Shown here piece by piece: positions 22,051 to 32,369 of a stretch of DNA of 64,000 nt. Both the position numbers and the translations under genes were made by a program. Origin of the DNA: Vandiemenella viatica. Lineage: Eukaryota > Arthropoda > Insecta > Orthoptera > Morabidae. The stretch lies in assembly GCA_031002005.1 (NCBI GenBank), contig JARYHS010009186.1:248491894-248555893 (forward strand), read 5' to 3'. Under the pieces are notes generated by a model. The model made no database searches. It had not been told where the DNA came from and was given only the letters and a program-made list of their open reading frames with translations. The first letter of the stretch is position 1; the number at the start of each line of letters is the position of its first letter.

Positions 22051-22860
22051 TAATATAAAAAACTCTAATTTGAGCCAATCTTGAGGAATTCTGCCAGAGT
22101 TGTAGATGGCGTTGAACACTGAGGTCAACCACTTTGACTATTTTCATCAAGCAGTTTAAAAAATTCTGCATTTATCTTGTCAGGGGCTGGAGTTTTATTG
22201 CAGATTGTACTTCAGTCAGTAAAATGCTTGGACCTGTTTCACATTCAAACTATGGAGGTTCTGGATGGCTATCTGAGAACAGTTGTTTTACATGTTTCTT
22301 CCATGCATCTTTGATATCTTGAGTATCAACAATGACATTTCCCTCATTGTACACTGTATTAGGTCTACATCTTCATGTTACTTCTTTAACTTTGCTGTGA
22401 ATGTTGAAAATGTCATATTTCAACTGTAGAGCCTCTATTTCAGCACATTTCACCTGTATTTCCTATTCTTTAGCTTCTCTCGTCTTGTTTATTATCATCT
22501 TATTGATGTTTTTATATTCATCAGGATTACTTTTACAACCCTTTTTCTCTTTTATATTACTAATTTACTAACGTGATCATTTGTTGCTAATTACTGCCAG
22601 AGTTTCCACATACTCATATAATCTGGGGTCAGATGTAGTTGCATTGTTTTGTATTGATTTAACTTGAGTGGCAATAACCTTTACCTTTTCACCTCTTATC
22701 TTGCATTCACAATATAAATCTGACATTTAATCTATCTTTATACAAGTTTTGCACATAACTTCAAGCAAAGATTTATGTTTACCACCTACTTGTTCAACCA
22801 TCATTACCACTCATAGTCACCATCTTGCTTCATCATCACTATTTACACACTTAAGTGGTT
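21089..22860 (-). pseudogene. RTE-like LINE (RTE-B), endonuclease-to-RT region, decayed
   Basis: Minus-strand pieces include PGPDKINAEFFKLLDEN-like sequence near 22150-22200, then YRIISLMSYTLKISLKVIH near 21940-21980. GVRRGCIMSPLLFNIYSEY follows near 21560-21620, then the catalytic IRYADDTVIF near 21470, SRCKYLGITVNNQWDP near 21280 and CCYVLYGIETKW near 21115. The GC-poor, multi-stop state shows an old copy. A run of 40-odd T bases (22006-22049) lies inside the coding part. The 5' boundary is not clear and may reach 22860. Confidence 0.82.
22006..22049 (+). repeat. Poly-T tract
   Basis: A pure run of T over 40 bases long, inside the decayed RTE-B reading frame (lysine codons on minus). It lies ahead of the KNIAKSCGDYR segment, so it is an expansion of a short A-run rather than a LINE tail. 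Confidence 0.9.
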
Positions 22861-22974
22861 CTTAAACTACAGCATCTATTGCCTCCATTTTTCTATTTCT
22901 TATGAACTTGGCCCATTTCCTTGTAATAATATCATTGGTGTAGGCTTAGTATTTATTTTAATCCAAATAATAAT

Positions 22975-23185
22975 GTACTTGTGAGCAGTTAATGCTCTGG
23001 CCTCACATTTGGGAGGACGCAGGTTCGAATCCATGTCCGGGCATCCAGATTTGGGTTTTCCATGGTTTTCCCAAATTATTCCAGGAGAGGATGCTTCCTT
23101 CAAAAATCCATGGCAGAACTCCATACCGTTCCTTGTCCCCAGCCACATCTTGCCTCTTATGATCCTGATGTCAACGAGGACTAAA
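22975..23185 (+). repeat. tRNA-derived SINE, plus-strand copy
   Basis: It starts gttaatgctctggcctcaca, has a clear B-box (caggttcgaatcc near 23021), the body tccagatttgggttttccat and an end near caacgaggactaaagc. A TA microsatellite follows at 23200. It is the most complete of the four SINE pieces in the window and serves as reference for those at 656-1045 and 4078-4125. Confidence 0.82.
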
Positions 23186-23218
23186 GCTATAGCAAAAAAG
23201 ATATATATATATATATAT

Positions 23219-23498
23219 AAACTAAGGATGAAGGCGGCTGGGACAATGAACAAAAAACAAACACAAGAGAAGCGCAATATTTCGGCCTATAGCAGCACCA
23301 AGCGGTGTCACATGTGTACACATGTGTCACATGTGTACACATGTGTCACATGTACGGCCAACTGGTGAATGGCGTCTCAGGCACGGATGGTAGTTTAGGT
23401 GGATGGGGGGGGGGGGGGGAGTAACCTCAAATATTGGATCAATAATCGATACTGATGACGATATGTTATTATTGAAAGAGGTGAATAATAACCAAGTG

Positions 23499-23534
<36 letters not shown>

Positions 23535-23664
23535 TATAGGTGAAAAGTAAAATACATGTAAATAGCATGGATAATAGTAAATACAGAAATACAAAAAATG
23601 TAAATGGTATAGATAATAAGTGCTGGGGCTGGTGGGCAAAGTTTATTGGAGATTGAGGCCAGGA
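23219..23664 (+). repeat. Penelope-like terminal repeat, left inverted arm
   Basis: It matches the reverse complement of 26158-26607 along its whole length, apart from microsatellite length, a G-run at 23406-23421 and a minisatellite. The minisatellite at about 23308-23355 repeats cacatgtgtacacatgtgt. Confidence 0.88.
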
Positions 23665-26179
23665 TTCTTTGTCTTTCTGCCCCAAATACAATTAATCATT
23701 TACAGCAGATTCTATCAGATTGTATACAGATCTTAGCAAAACAACCACAAAAACATCTGGGCAAGCTTTCTGCACTTGCAAAAAGTTACCTGGCTATGGG
23801 TCTACCCCTACCTCACCAACATCCCAATCACCGTCAACACACTCCTACAGCTCCCTTGATTTCCAAAACCCCTTGTCTTGCCCACATTTTCAATCTCCCC
23901 CACCCAGCCCCTCTACCACCCACACCAAAAGCCACCACTCTACCTCCTGCTAAACCACAGCAGTCTGTGGTGAACCTTTCATCATCTCCGTTAACAGAAT
24001 CTCAACTCTCTGTTCTCTCGAAGGGATTATCATTTTCCCCAACCCCGTAGTTTGACCATGATGCTTTGGTCTGCGACTCTTTAGCATTCTGCCGCACTCT
24101 CCAGTGGCGTTACCACTTTGTCACCTGGGATGGTAATGACTTTCAGCATGATGAGATTGAGCCCTGCCTAGAGCATTTCAAACCTCCATCCAAACTAGAT
24201 CCATCTCTCCTTCCTCAACACCATCCACTCCTTATGTTCCAGGAATTCCACACATCCAACCTGTCGTCAAAATCTTTTCTCAACTTCATTTCCCACTCCA
24301 ACAACCTCAGTATTAACGAAACCCGTGCCATGAGAGAACTGTCTAAGAACAGGAACATCATTATTCTCCCAGCTGACAAAGGCTCAATGACCATAGTCAT
24401 GGACCACTGTGACTATGAGGCCAAAGCTTTGAGACAGCTCTCTGACACCAACACATACCTTCCACATCCTACAGATCCTACAACCTCAATATTCCAAGAA
24501 GTACGCACTCTCCTTGACCTCCAAGGCCCCTTAAAAGGACTCTCCCCCAACTCTTTGTCCCTCCTTACCCCACAGAACCCCCATACCTCCACCTTTTACC
24601 TTCTTCCCAAGATCCACAAAACTGGAAATCCGGGGAGACCTATAGTTGTGGCTTATGGGTCTCCTACAGAACGGATTTCAGCTTTTGTGGATCAGCACTT
24701 CCAGCCTTTTGTACAGGACCTCCCTTCATTCATTAAAGACACCCCACACTTCCTAGAACGACTTTCCACAGTCCCCACTCCTCTACCACCGGACTCCTTC
24801 CTTGTCTCCATAGATGTCTCTTCCCTTTACACCAACATCCCTCATGGACAGGGCCTCAGCGCCATGGAACACTTCCTGGAAATGCGACCTCCTGACAGCC
24901 TCCCCAAGACATCCTTCCTCATTTCCTTGGCTAACCTCATCCTGTCTCACAACTACTTTTCCTTTAACTCACAAATTTACCACCAGATACGTGTACTGCA
25001 ATGGGCACCAGCATGGCATCATCCTATGCAAACCTTTTCTTGGGCCATTTGGAACAATGATTCCTCAACAATCTTCCCATTAAACCTCCTGTGTGGTTCA
25101 GATACATAGATGACATCTTTATGATCTGGACCCACGATGAGCATCATCTAATAGATTTCCTCAACTCCCTAAACAACCACTCCATCAACTTTACTTGGAC
25201 GTACTCCCATACTCATGTTACCTTTCTTGATGTTGATGTTTCCTTGCATAACGGGAGCCTACATACCTCTGTGCATATCAAACCTACTAATCTGCAGCAA
25301 TATCTTCATTTCAACAGTTGTCATCCCTTGCACATCAAACGTTCCCTTCCTTACAGTCTTGCCCTCCGTGGCAGGCGAATCTGCTCTGATGAACAATCTC
25401 TTTCCCAATACACAGAAAACCTGTCTGGAGCTCTCATATCCCGTAGCTACCCTCCTGACTTAGTACACAAACAAATCTCCCGTGCCATAGCCCTTCCTTT
25501 ACACAGCCACTCCAAGTCAGTACCCCTTGAAACTGACCACAGCCCCGCCTTCATCACTCAGTTCTTCCCTGGTCTCGAGTCCATTAACCTAATCCTTCAC
25601 CGTGGACATGATTTCTTATGTTCCTTCCCCGGGATGCGCACCATTCTCCATAAAATTCTACCCACTGCCCCTCGCACATGTTTTAGCAGACCACCAAATT
25701 TAAGAAATATCTTGGTTCACAAGTACTCACCAAGAAATTCCCCCACACCGCCACAGGGTTCATTCCCATGTAATAGACCCCGTTGTAAAACATGCAGCAT
25801 ACACCCACCCACTACCACTTACTCCAATCCTACCACAGGTGAAACATTCCCTATCATTGGTCATGCTACTTGCATGACAACTCACCTCATATACCAACTG
25901 ATATGCCTCCATTGCTCCAGTTCATATATAGGCCTCACAACCAATCCCCTAGCTATCTGAATGAATGGCCACAGGCAGACAGTTTATACTAACAATGAGG
26001 CCCATCCAGTTGCAAAATATGCCAGTTCCCACAAAATCAATAATTTGAACATCTGTTTTTCAGTTAGGGCAATCAGAGTTTTCACTAACAACACGACCCC
26101 CTCTGAACTTCGTAGATATGAACTAGCCTACCAGAATATCCTTGACACCAGACATCCTCCTGGCCTCAATCTCCAATAA
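23646..26179 (+). pseudogene. Penelope-like RT and GIY-YIG endonuclease, broken
   Basis: The protein runs from a proline-rich N-terminus (23646-24050) through an RT core. That core has NIIILPADKGSMTIVMD near 24355, FYLLPKIHKTGNPGRPIV near 24595, FLVSIDVSSLYTNIPH near 24805 and AMGTSMASSYANL near 25000, with the catalytic FRYIDDIFMIW near 25097. A cysteine motif (CNRPRCKTC, near 25770) and the nuclease blocks IYQLICLHCSSSYIGLT (near 25890) follow, ending at 26179. Breaks: TAG at 24048, a frame change just before 25001, TGA at 25058 and TGA at 25958. The cysteine motif between RT and nuclease is a trait of Neptune/Poseidon-type elements, so I place it there tentatively. Confidence 0.92.
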
Positions 26180-26607
26180 ACTCTGCCCACCAGACCCAGC
26201 ACTTATTATCTATACCATTTACATTTTTTGTATTTCTGTATTTACTATTATCCATGCTATTTACATTTATTTTACTTTTCACTTATAGTTTTATATATAT
26301 ATATCCCCACCTAGTTATTATTCACATCTTTCAATAATAACATATCGTCATCAGTATCGATCCAATATTTGAGCTTACTCTCCCCCCCCTTTTCCACCTA
26401 AACTACCATCCGCACCTGAGACGCCATTCACCAGTTGGCCGTCTATGTGTACACATGTGACGCCGCTTGGTGCTTCACCTTCTGCACGTTTAAGGCTGCT
26501 ATAGGCCGAAATATTGCGCTTCTCTTGTGTTTGTTTTTTGTTCGTCGTCCCAGCCGCCTTCATCTGTGGTAAGTGTTGGGTCATATTTCCCTATCCTTCC
26601 TTAGTTT
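26158..26607 (-). repeat. Penelope-like terminal repeat, right inverted arm
   Basis: Inverted counterpart of 23219-23664. It contains a (TA)n tract near 26292, a C-run near 26383 and the outer phrase gacccaacacttaccacag (minus strand). The same phrase is found again as a scrap near 16665. Confidence 0.88.
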
Positions 26608-27272
26608 TATATATATAATGTCCCTAAACTGTTCACAATAAACAAATCATTTTTCTATTGTGTCCATGAAAATTCTCATACAAATAACTGCATTGATAAC
26701 TAGCATGTTAATTAATCTATATGCATCTACTTGATCTAACACCAAGTCTGCATATGAATGAATTTGTTCCATCTCTATATTTAAGTTATCCAACCTACCT
26801 GCCCTAGTCAATTCTAATATTTTTATTAATTCCAAATTTTACCCTTTCTCCCACTTCAACCTCTCCCTGTGAAATATGATGGGTGATTTATATCATCTCT
26901 AATATATTTTAGCCAGGAGGATAGCAGAATTAATTACTTCTGAAAAGTTTTCATGGTGTGTGGATATCCTTTCATATCTCTAACATGGTGTTTCCCCATT
27001 GCCTTCTGCATCTGCATTCAACTGATCATTTCTGTGTATTTAATTATAGAGACTATCAACATTAAGATTCCAGAGCTACATCTGTGGAAAAAGGGTGTAT
27101 CGTGTGAAGGAAAAGTTTACATTTGGTCAGGATGAAAATATGCTCTCTTCAAATAACCTTAATACATTATGTAACATGTATGATATTAAATAATGTCAAA
27201 TTTGTAGTACAAATATACTTAAGTAATATCAACTCCATATATGGTATCCAAGGATGAATTGTTACTTCTTAC
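26608..27272. other. Intronic sequence; one odd minus-strand frame
   Basis: A 62-codon minus-strand frame at 26647-26835 has a regular helical look (LELTRAGRLDNLNIEMEQIH) but no recognised family. The frame stays open upstream to about 26850. The ankyrin exons on either side join without it, so it is not part of that gene. It may be a transposon scrap. Confidence 0.3.
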
Positions 27273-27374
27273 CTCACAGTCATTTTTCTCTGATGCCCAG
27301 TGTAAAAACCTAATTTTTGTATCTGGTTTAATGGTCTGCAGACTTGCTCCAGCTGACAGCAAAGTCTCGACAAC
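27273..27374 (-). CDS. Ankyrin-repeat protein, internal 34-codon exon
   Basis: This short exon is 102 bases, exactly 34 codons, and phase 0 at both ends. On the minus strand the acceptor is ctgcag|GTTGTC (ag at 27376-27375) and the donor is GAG|gtaaga (gt at 27272-27271). It encodes VVETLLSAGASLQ, which completes the repeat opened by the previous exon (GRTALDIAAEKSYFM). It then encodes KIRFLHWASEKNDCE, the first half of the next repeat, which is completed by LVESLIAVG in the last exon. One exon thus equals one repeat length, shifted by half a repeat. It was found by joining frames across splice sites, as it is too short to stand out alone. Confidence 0.88.
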
Positions 27375-27560
27375 CTGCAGTTTATTAAAATTTTAATTGT
27401 TTAAATTGTGCACAGAAGTAGTCTACCTTTATTGAATAATAGCAATAAATATTTGTTTGGAGTTATTTAAGGATTTTAATGATATCTGAAAAGTAATCAT
27501 GACAAACTTACATAATTTCAATTCAACTATCAAGTGTGCAACTTTCTTGCCTTGCAGTTA

Positions 27561-27941
27561 GGGGACATCCATTAATTACGTGAGGTGAAATAGGGGGGGG
27601 GGGTCTGGCAAAATCTCACCAGATCTCACCAGGGGGGAGGGGGGTCTACGGAAACCTCACGTGAGATTTTGCGAAAAATTTGGGGACAGTAGAGCCAAAA
27701 AAAAGGTTTACAATTTGCGCCAAAGTCGATTTTAGGAGGGTATTTCGTCAAAAAAGTAGGGTGTGACCTACAAAAAAAAAAATCTACAAAAGTTTCCAGG
27801 GCAATTTGTAGGTGGGGTTCTCACGGACCAGATCTCACCAGAGGGGGGGGGGGGGGCGGCCAGATCTCACGAAATTTCACCAGGGGGGAGGGGGGGTCCA
27901 GAAATCCGGAAAAACACCTCACGTAATTTGTGGATGCCCCC
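27561..27941 (+). mobile_element. MITE with TIRs and TTA duplication, G-rich interior
   Basis: The left end ggggacatccattaattacg and the reverse complement of the right end gggggcatccacaaattacg form inverted repeats that both continue tgaggtg. TTA flanks both sides (27558-27560 and 27942-27944), the 3-base duplication typical of PIF/Harbinger elements. The interior repeats cagatctcacca next to long G-runs three or four times. There is no coding sequence. The superfamily assignment rests on the TTA duplication alone. Confidence 0.75.
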
Positions 27942-27944
27942 TTA

Positions 27945-29540
27945 CTTTATATATAGACAATGATCATTATATGGAGCCAACTTCTGCTGATTTAAAGGAA
28001 TTTATGACATTATCAGTTTAGGTAGTGTTGATAGTGGAAGTGAAGTGTTGAAATTGAAAGGGAAATGAGAAATACTTTTTTGGTCAAATCTTGTGGTAAA
28101 TAATGGTGGAATATAACTCTGGATATGTTGGTGGCATACTGGTTGAAATTTTAATTGAAACATCTATGTCAACCTTAAATTGGTAAGATGTAGAAAAGAT
28201 ACAATGTGATGACAGACAAAAGCAACAATGGGAATAGTCTGATAATGATGGAAATGCATGTTTAATATTACAGTTGAGAGACATTATATATAAGAATACT
28301 TAATGAAGCAATTTAGAAATACTAAGAACCAACATTATAATTCCTATATTCTCTACTTTAAAAAACATTTAAATTAAAAAAAAAATTGACAATTGGTGTC
28401 TCTGGGCTACACAAGTAGTTTGAAAAAAAGAAGGGAAGTGTATTAAATTGTTTCCTACAGGTCACATCCAAAAGAAAAGAGAGAATTGTTTTTAGTAAGG
28501 ATTGGCTGAGTTTCCCATAATTAGTGTACTGCTGGTCATAATTTGGCTAGTTCTACTGTCAAAAGTATTCCAAGATACAAAACCTACCCAATCACTGGTC
28601 TACAAGACATACCATTGGTGGTGGTAAAGAAGATATATGTGGCCAGAGGAATAGATTCTTTGGATATATGCTCTATATATGTTCTAAGAAACAGAGATTT
28701 TCTCTCACATTGAAATTGCAAGTTATGTAACATACATTGTGACTGTGTTAACAATACATAAAATACTACCACCTTATTCTGTTTCCAACTATTAAATGTA
28801 AGTTCCAGACTCTAAAAATTCCTGGGAAACATGCAATACCAGACCATGATCTCATCCTATGCAAAATACCTTTAAACCCTAGCTCTAGGGATAAATTATT
28901 GTTTGTATTCCATATTACCCCTTGTGTTCCCTCTCAGTTGTAGTCAGTGAGTGATAATTTTTACTTTTTTCAGGTTGTGCTTTCTTTGAGATTGAGAATT
29001 TAATACTTTTGTTGGATTTTCCACCATTCTGTGTCTTTTGATACCACTATGTTTTTTCCCTGCAGAGTTCTTTCAGCACTTAAACTGTTCCCCCAAAGGA
29101 TTCATGGAGACAGAGCTCCACACTCCCAATTGACCTCTGGCATCAAAGGATGGAGGTAATGGGGTAGGCACCATACTCCGGCCAATCTTTCTCCTGCACA
29201 GTTCCTTCACAGTACTCATTAGGTAACTGGTTGAATGGGCCAGGGAGGGGGGAGGGGAAGGCATTCTGGATTTTCAGCTTTGATAAAAATCTTCAGATAC
29301 ATTGGTGACAGTCAGGTGCTCTATTTTTTACCAATGCAGTGGCCCATATCAGTATGTATGGTATTTTAATTTTCTCCAGGAAGTAATCCCAGTTCTATGG
29401 GAATCTTATCAATTCTCACTGTCATATTTGAGTTTTAATCTTTCAAAGCTGTGTAAAATTCTTTACTTATAACAGGGGTCTCCATGAAGATAAATACGAT
29501 GAAGAGTGAGGAGATTAAGAACACAGATAAAATAATAAAT
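27945..29540. other. Intronic sequence, no gene seen
   Basis: Mostly AT-rich. A segment near 29010-29280 is more GC-rich (ctccacactcccaattgacc, ccatactccggcc) and may be part of an unrecognised repeat. No coding frame is supported. Confidence 0.35.
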
Positions 29541-29659
29541 GTTATTCTCATGATTATAGGGTGCCGGAGGAATAGCTTGTTAGTTGGAGAGGGTCTTGGG
29601 AGGATGTAAGAGAGAAGTGACTAAGTGACTATGTGACATAACTAAATTAAAAAAAAAAA

Positions 29660-29990
29660 CTATGATAACTAGTTTGACTGTGGTGGTGTCCCTATTTTTG
29701 GTATCAAATACAGGAGAAAAACAAAGTCCAAAAGAGGGTAGTTACATTTTGAAGCAAATAATTAACTTATATGATAATGGAGCTTGGTTGGGTGTCATTT
29801 TAAGACAGATAAAGAGAGTGGTTAAAATTTATAAGGTGTATAATGTCAAGGAGGCTTGGAAGAATATTGGTTGAAGAATTAGGAAAGAGAAGAGATGGGA
29901 TCATGCCCACATGTTGGCACTTGCTTTCATGTATAAGGTGGTAGAAAAATTTTCTTTTATATGAAATTGTTTTAGGAACTGGTATAAATT
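29660..29990 (+). pseudogene. CR1-A LINE fragment, very diverged
   Basis: The frame ending at 29874 contains KIYKVYNVKEAWKNIG, and the next bases give RIRKEKRWDHAHMLALAF and EKFSFI. These align with GVYKVYTGDEAWKDIG, WKGKDDHDHKLALDF and GRFSFL of better CR1-A copies. It is the plus-oriented 3' end of a much older copy; its limits are uncertain. Confidence 0.65.
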
Positions 29991-30439
29991 ATGTTAAGAA
30001 GAGAAACTTTGAAAAAGTTAAAAGTCTTAAAGGGCAAAAGTAAGTGAGTACAGACATTAAAAGTAAGCATTTAAGGAAAATGTCACTAGGATGTTTATTA
30101 TATGGCAACTAATTCACATTAAAGATGTTCCTTAAAGGCTGACAATCTCTTAACTTCAGTGGAAAATTATGTTTGGAAAATAAGTAAACAGTTGCTATAT
30201 CTGTTAAAGTGCATCCATATTTACGTTCTGGAAATAGACACAAGGAAACTTACTTTCTCAATGGCCACCATACAATTTTTCCTGCTGTGTTATAGGGGAT
30301 GTTAATAAATGTGGTTTTAATATTGGCTCTTTATCCCATATACAATTGAACTAGTATCTGCTGCGAGGTATGAAATCTGTACTAAACACATATTTCTTAT
30401 ATGAAAAGGACAGATAAAATACACACAACACTTAGCAAA

Positions 30440-30560
30440 GTTGAAGGGAGCAGGGCAGCAGCAACACAAAACAACACAAAAACACAAAAAATACAATGTT
30501 TTGGGTTAAAACCCTATGCCAAGTTTACAGAAGTAAGTGGCTGAGTTTGAGCAAGCCTTG
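30440..30560 (+). repeat. Possible Penelope-like terminal-repeat scrap
   Basis: acaatgttttgggttaaaac and a preceding aacacaaaacaacac run resemble the 'aaatattgc...cgaaa' neighbourhood and flanking aacaaaaaacaaacac of the terminal repeat at 23240-23280. The similarity is loose. Confidence 0.3.
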
Positions 30561-31074
30561 CATTCGACGTTTACACATATTTCTTAACATCATTAAGAGC
30601 ACAAAGCAGATATTTCCCTTACTGTGGTATGATGATGCTTACTTTTACTTTCTTATGTTATAATCTTTATAAGTAGTATAGCTATCAGTTTTATTAATTG
30701 ACAGACTGTACATTAATTCACCTCTAGAGAAAAGGGAAAGAGGCTTGTACATTAAGATTTATGCTTTTAACAGCACAGGATCAGTTGAAAGATATGAAGA
30801 AACTTGAGTAGAAAATGACATTGGCAGCAAGCACCCAACATGAATTAAAAATTTTATCAAAAGAACCGAACATAAACAACTAAAACCATTATTTTATTAA
30901 TTTCATAAGACAATTAAATTGTATTTCAGAAAATAAAATAAAGCAAATGCAAGTCAGACTACAAATTATAATATAAGATGATGTGGTCTGGAATTGCTAT
31001 ATAGTTAAAAGATATTTTGCCATAACAAGTGCAATATTTCATCACCATTTAACATTATTCACAGTGATTCATAC

Positions 31075-31485
31075 CATAAAGTAAGATTTTTCTGCAGCTA
31101 TATCAAGGGCTGTTCTACCCTCATTATCCGTGGAGCTGATGTCACATCCAGCTTCTATCAAAGCCTTTGTTATCTCAAGCATATTTCGACAGCTATGCTT
31201 AAGTATCAGCACAAGTGCAGTGCATCCTTTTTTATCCTTTTTATTTATTATTTCTTTGTCTGAATTTTCTATTAGAGTTTTAACAGCTCCTAAACAACCT
31301 GCTCTTGCTGCTGCATGTAAAGGTGTCTGTCCTCTGCAATCTTCAGTGTGAAGAGACAGCCCCAAATGTAGCAGATGTTTAATGCAGTCTTCATTAGCAT
31401 CATAAGGTACGACATGCAGTGCTGTGCTACCATCAGCACACTTTGATTTTATATCTGCACCAGCAGACACCAATACTTTAGATAG
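31075..31485 (-). CDS. Ankyrin-repeat protein, upstream exon (137 codons)
   Basis: On the minus strand an acceptor tttttccag (31487-31486) opens the exon in phase 0 with LSKVLVSAGADI, the second half of a repeat. Three to four repeats follow, with cores GSTALHVVP, GQTPLHAAA and GCTALVLIL. A final half repeat, GRTALDIAAEKSYFM, meets the donor gtatga at 31074. Joined to the two downstream exons it gives 319 residues, about nine ankyrin repeats and little else. The gene's start and any other domains must lie above 31485; I found no further ankyrin exon up to 64000. Its partner is unknown; ankyrin stacks usually mediate protein binding. Confidence 0.9.
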
Positions 31486-31638
31486 CTGGAAAAAATAAAG
31501 CAGAACATTAATAAAACGCCATGATAAAATGCTAGACTGAATTGGGCATATCATGACACTAGTAATATTATTTTCAATAAGGAAGGATAATGAAAATAGC
31601 CCTCCACTTATCACAAACGAAAGCAAGAGGGCCAGGAT

Positions 31639-31640
<2 letters not shown>

Positions 31641-31671
<31 letters not shown>
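31641..31671 (+). repeat. (AC)n microsatellite
   Basis: About 15 tandem AC units in the sequence upstream of the ankyrin exon. Confidence 0.95.
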
Positions 31672-31672
<1 letters not shown>

Positions 31673-32369
31673 CATAAACACATCCCACAGTATTTTGTTG
31701 AATGTGGTGGGTTTGGAGGCTATATTCTCATCTCTATCATGAATAAGGTTATTCACTAAAACATCCTAAACTATGTTTGTGGTTTTGCCTGTATGTATAT
31801 TCATCCTAACTACACTGCATTCATCTGTGGTAAATTCATTATTTTCATTGTCTAGTAGCACTTTTTTGTTACTATCATCCAATAATAATTATTATTATTA
31901 TTAATCCTATTATTGCACAACAGCTCACTGTGGAGTATATAGGCAGCATCTACCTGTTTCACAGGTGGTTATTACGAGTTAAGAGGGGGTTGGGGAGGGG
32001 GGTGTATATTTGTTAGATCTGGAGTTTTTAACTTGATGGTGCTATGTTTGTGTTGGTATCTGTCTGTGAACTGTGTGACTTGTATTCTGTATGATAAATG
32101 TATTTTTATTTGTGAAATGTGTAGTTTGGAGTGGAGATTGGGTATCATCTAAATATTCACCTAGAATCTTGCATAAAACAGCCTGAAAACCACAATGAGA
32201 ATGTTCAGTATGCAGGACTCAGGACTCAAATCTGGTCCCTTGTACCTCCCCAATACAGTGAGATGGCACCTTAACACATGCAGTCATGATGGCATGTATT
32301 ATTATTAATTGTGGCTGAACTAATTTCCCTATATACCTACTTAAAACTCATATATATTTTTACCTTTAT
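31672..32369. other. Intronic or intergenic sequence, no gene seen
   Basis: No coding feature. A short ATT/TTA repeat lies near 31882-31905. Confidence 0.4.

Larger units (their letters stand above)
23219..26607 (+). mobile_element. Penelope-like element with ~445-bp inverted terminal repeats
   Basis: A coding region for reverse transcriptase and GIY-YIG nuclease is enclosed by two long inverted repeats (23219-23664 and 26158-26607). The outer parts carry ataggccgaaatattgcgct-like sequence and a gtgtacacatgtg minisatellite (left arm only in multiple copies). Inner parts share ttattattcac, cagtatcgat, (TA)n and agcacttattatctatacc. The 3' arm includes the last codons of the protein. Inverted or direct long repeats at both ends are a known property of Penelope-like elements. 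The left arm lacks about 40 bases present near the outer end of the right arm. TA-rich flanks hide any target duplication. Confidence 0.85.
13943..27272 (-). other. Intron of the ankyrin gene, 13.3 kb
   Basis: The borders are GAG|gtaaga at 27273/27272 and tttacag|CTG at 13943/13942. The intron contains many separately listed transposons. The reading of the repeat across the junction, with KNDCE joining LVESLIAVG, needs no intervening exon. Confidence 0.85.
27375..31074 (-). other. Intron of the ankyrin gene, 3.7 kb
   Basis: Donor ATG|gtatga at 31075/31074 and acceptor ctgcag|GTT at 27375/27374. It contains a MITE (27561-27941), a CR1-A fragment (29800-29990) and otherwise unassigned AT-rich sequence. 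Confidence 0.85.

Noticed and set aside
23445..23485. Hammerhead-ribozyme-like core (ctgatga followed by gaaa) in the Penelope terminal repeat
   Set aside because: Penelope-like elements can carry hammerheads, but the bases between the two boxes do not form a convincing stem II, and no suitable cleavage triplet and stem III follow.
27763..28021. Overlapping glycine-rich open frames
   Set aside because: They come from the G-runs of the MITE at 27561-27941.
31559..31759. Open frames with cysteine-valine or threonine-histidine runs
   Set aside because: They are translations of the (AC)n microsatellite in both directions, not genes.
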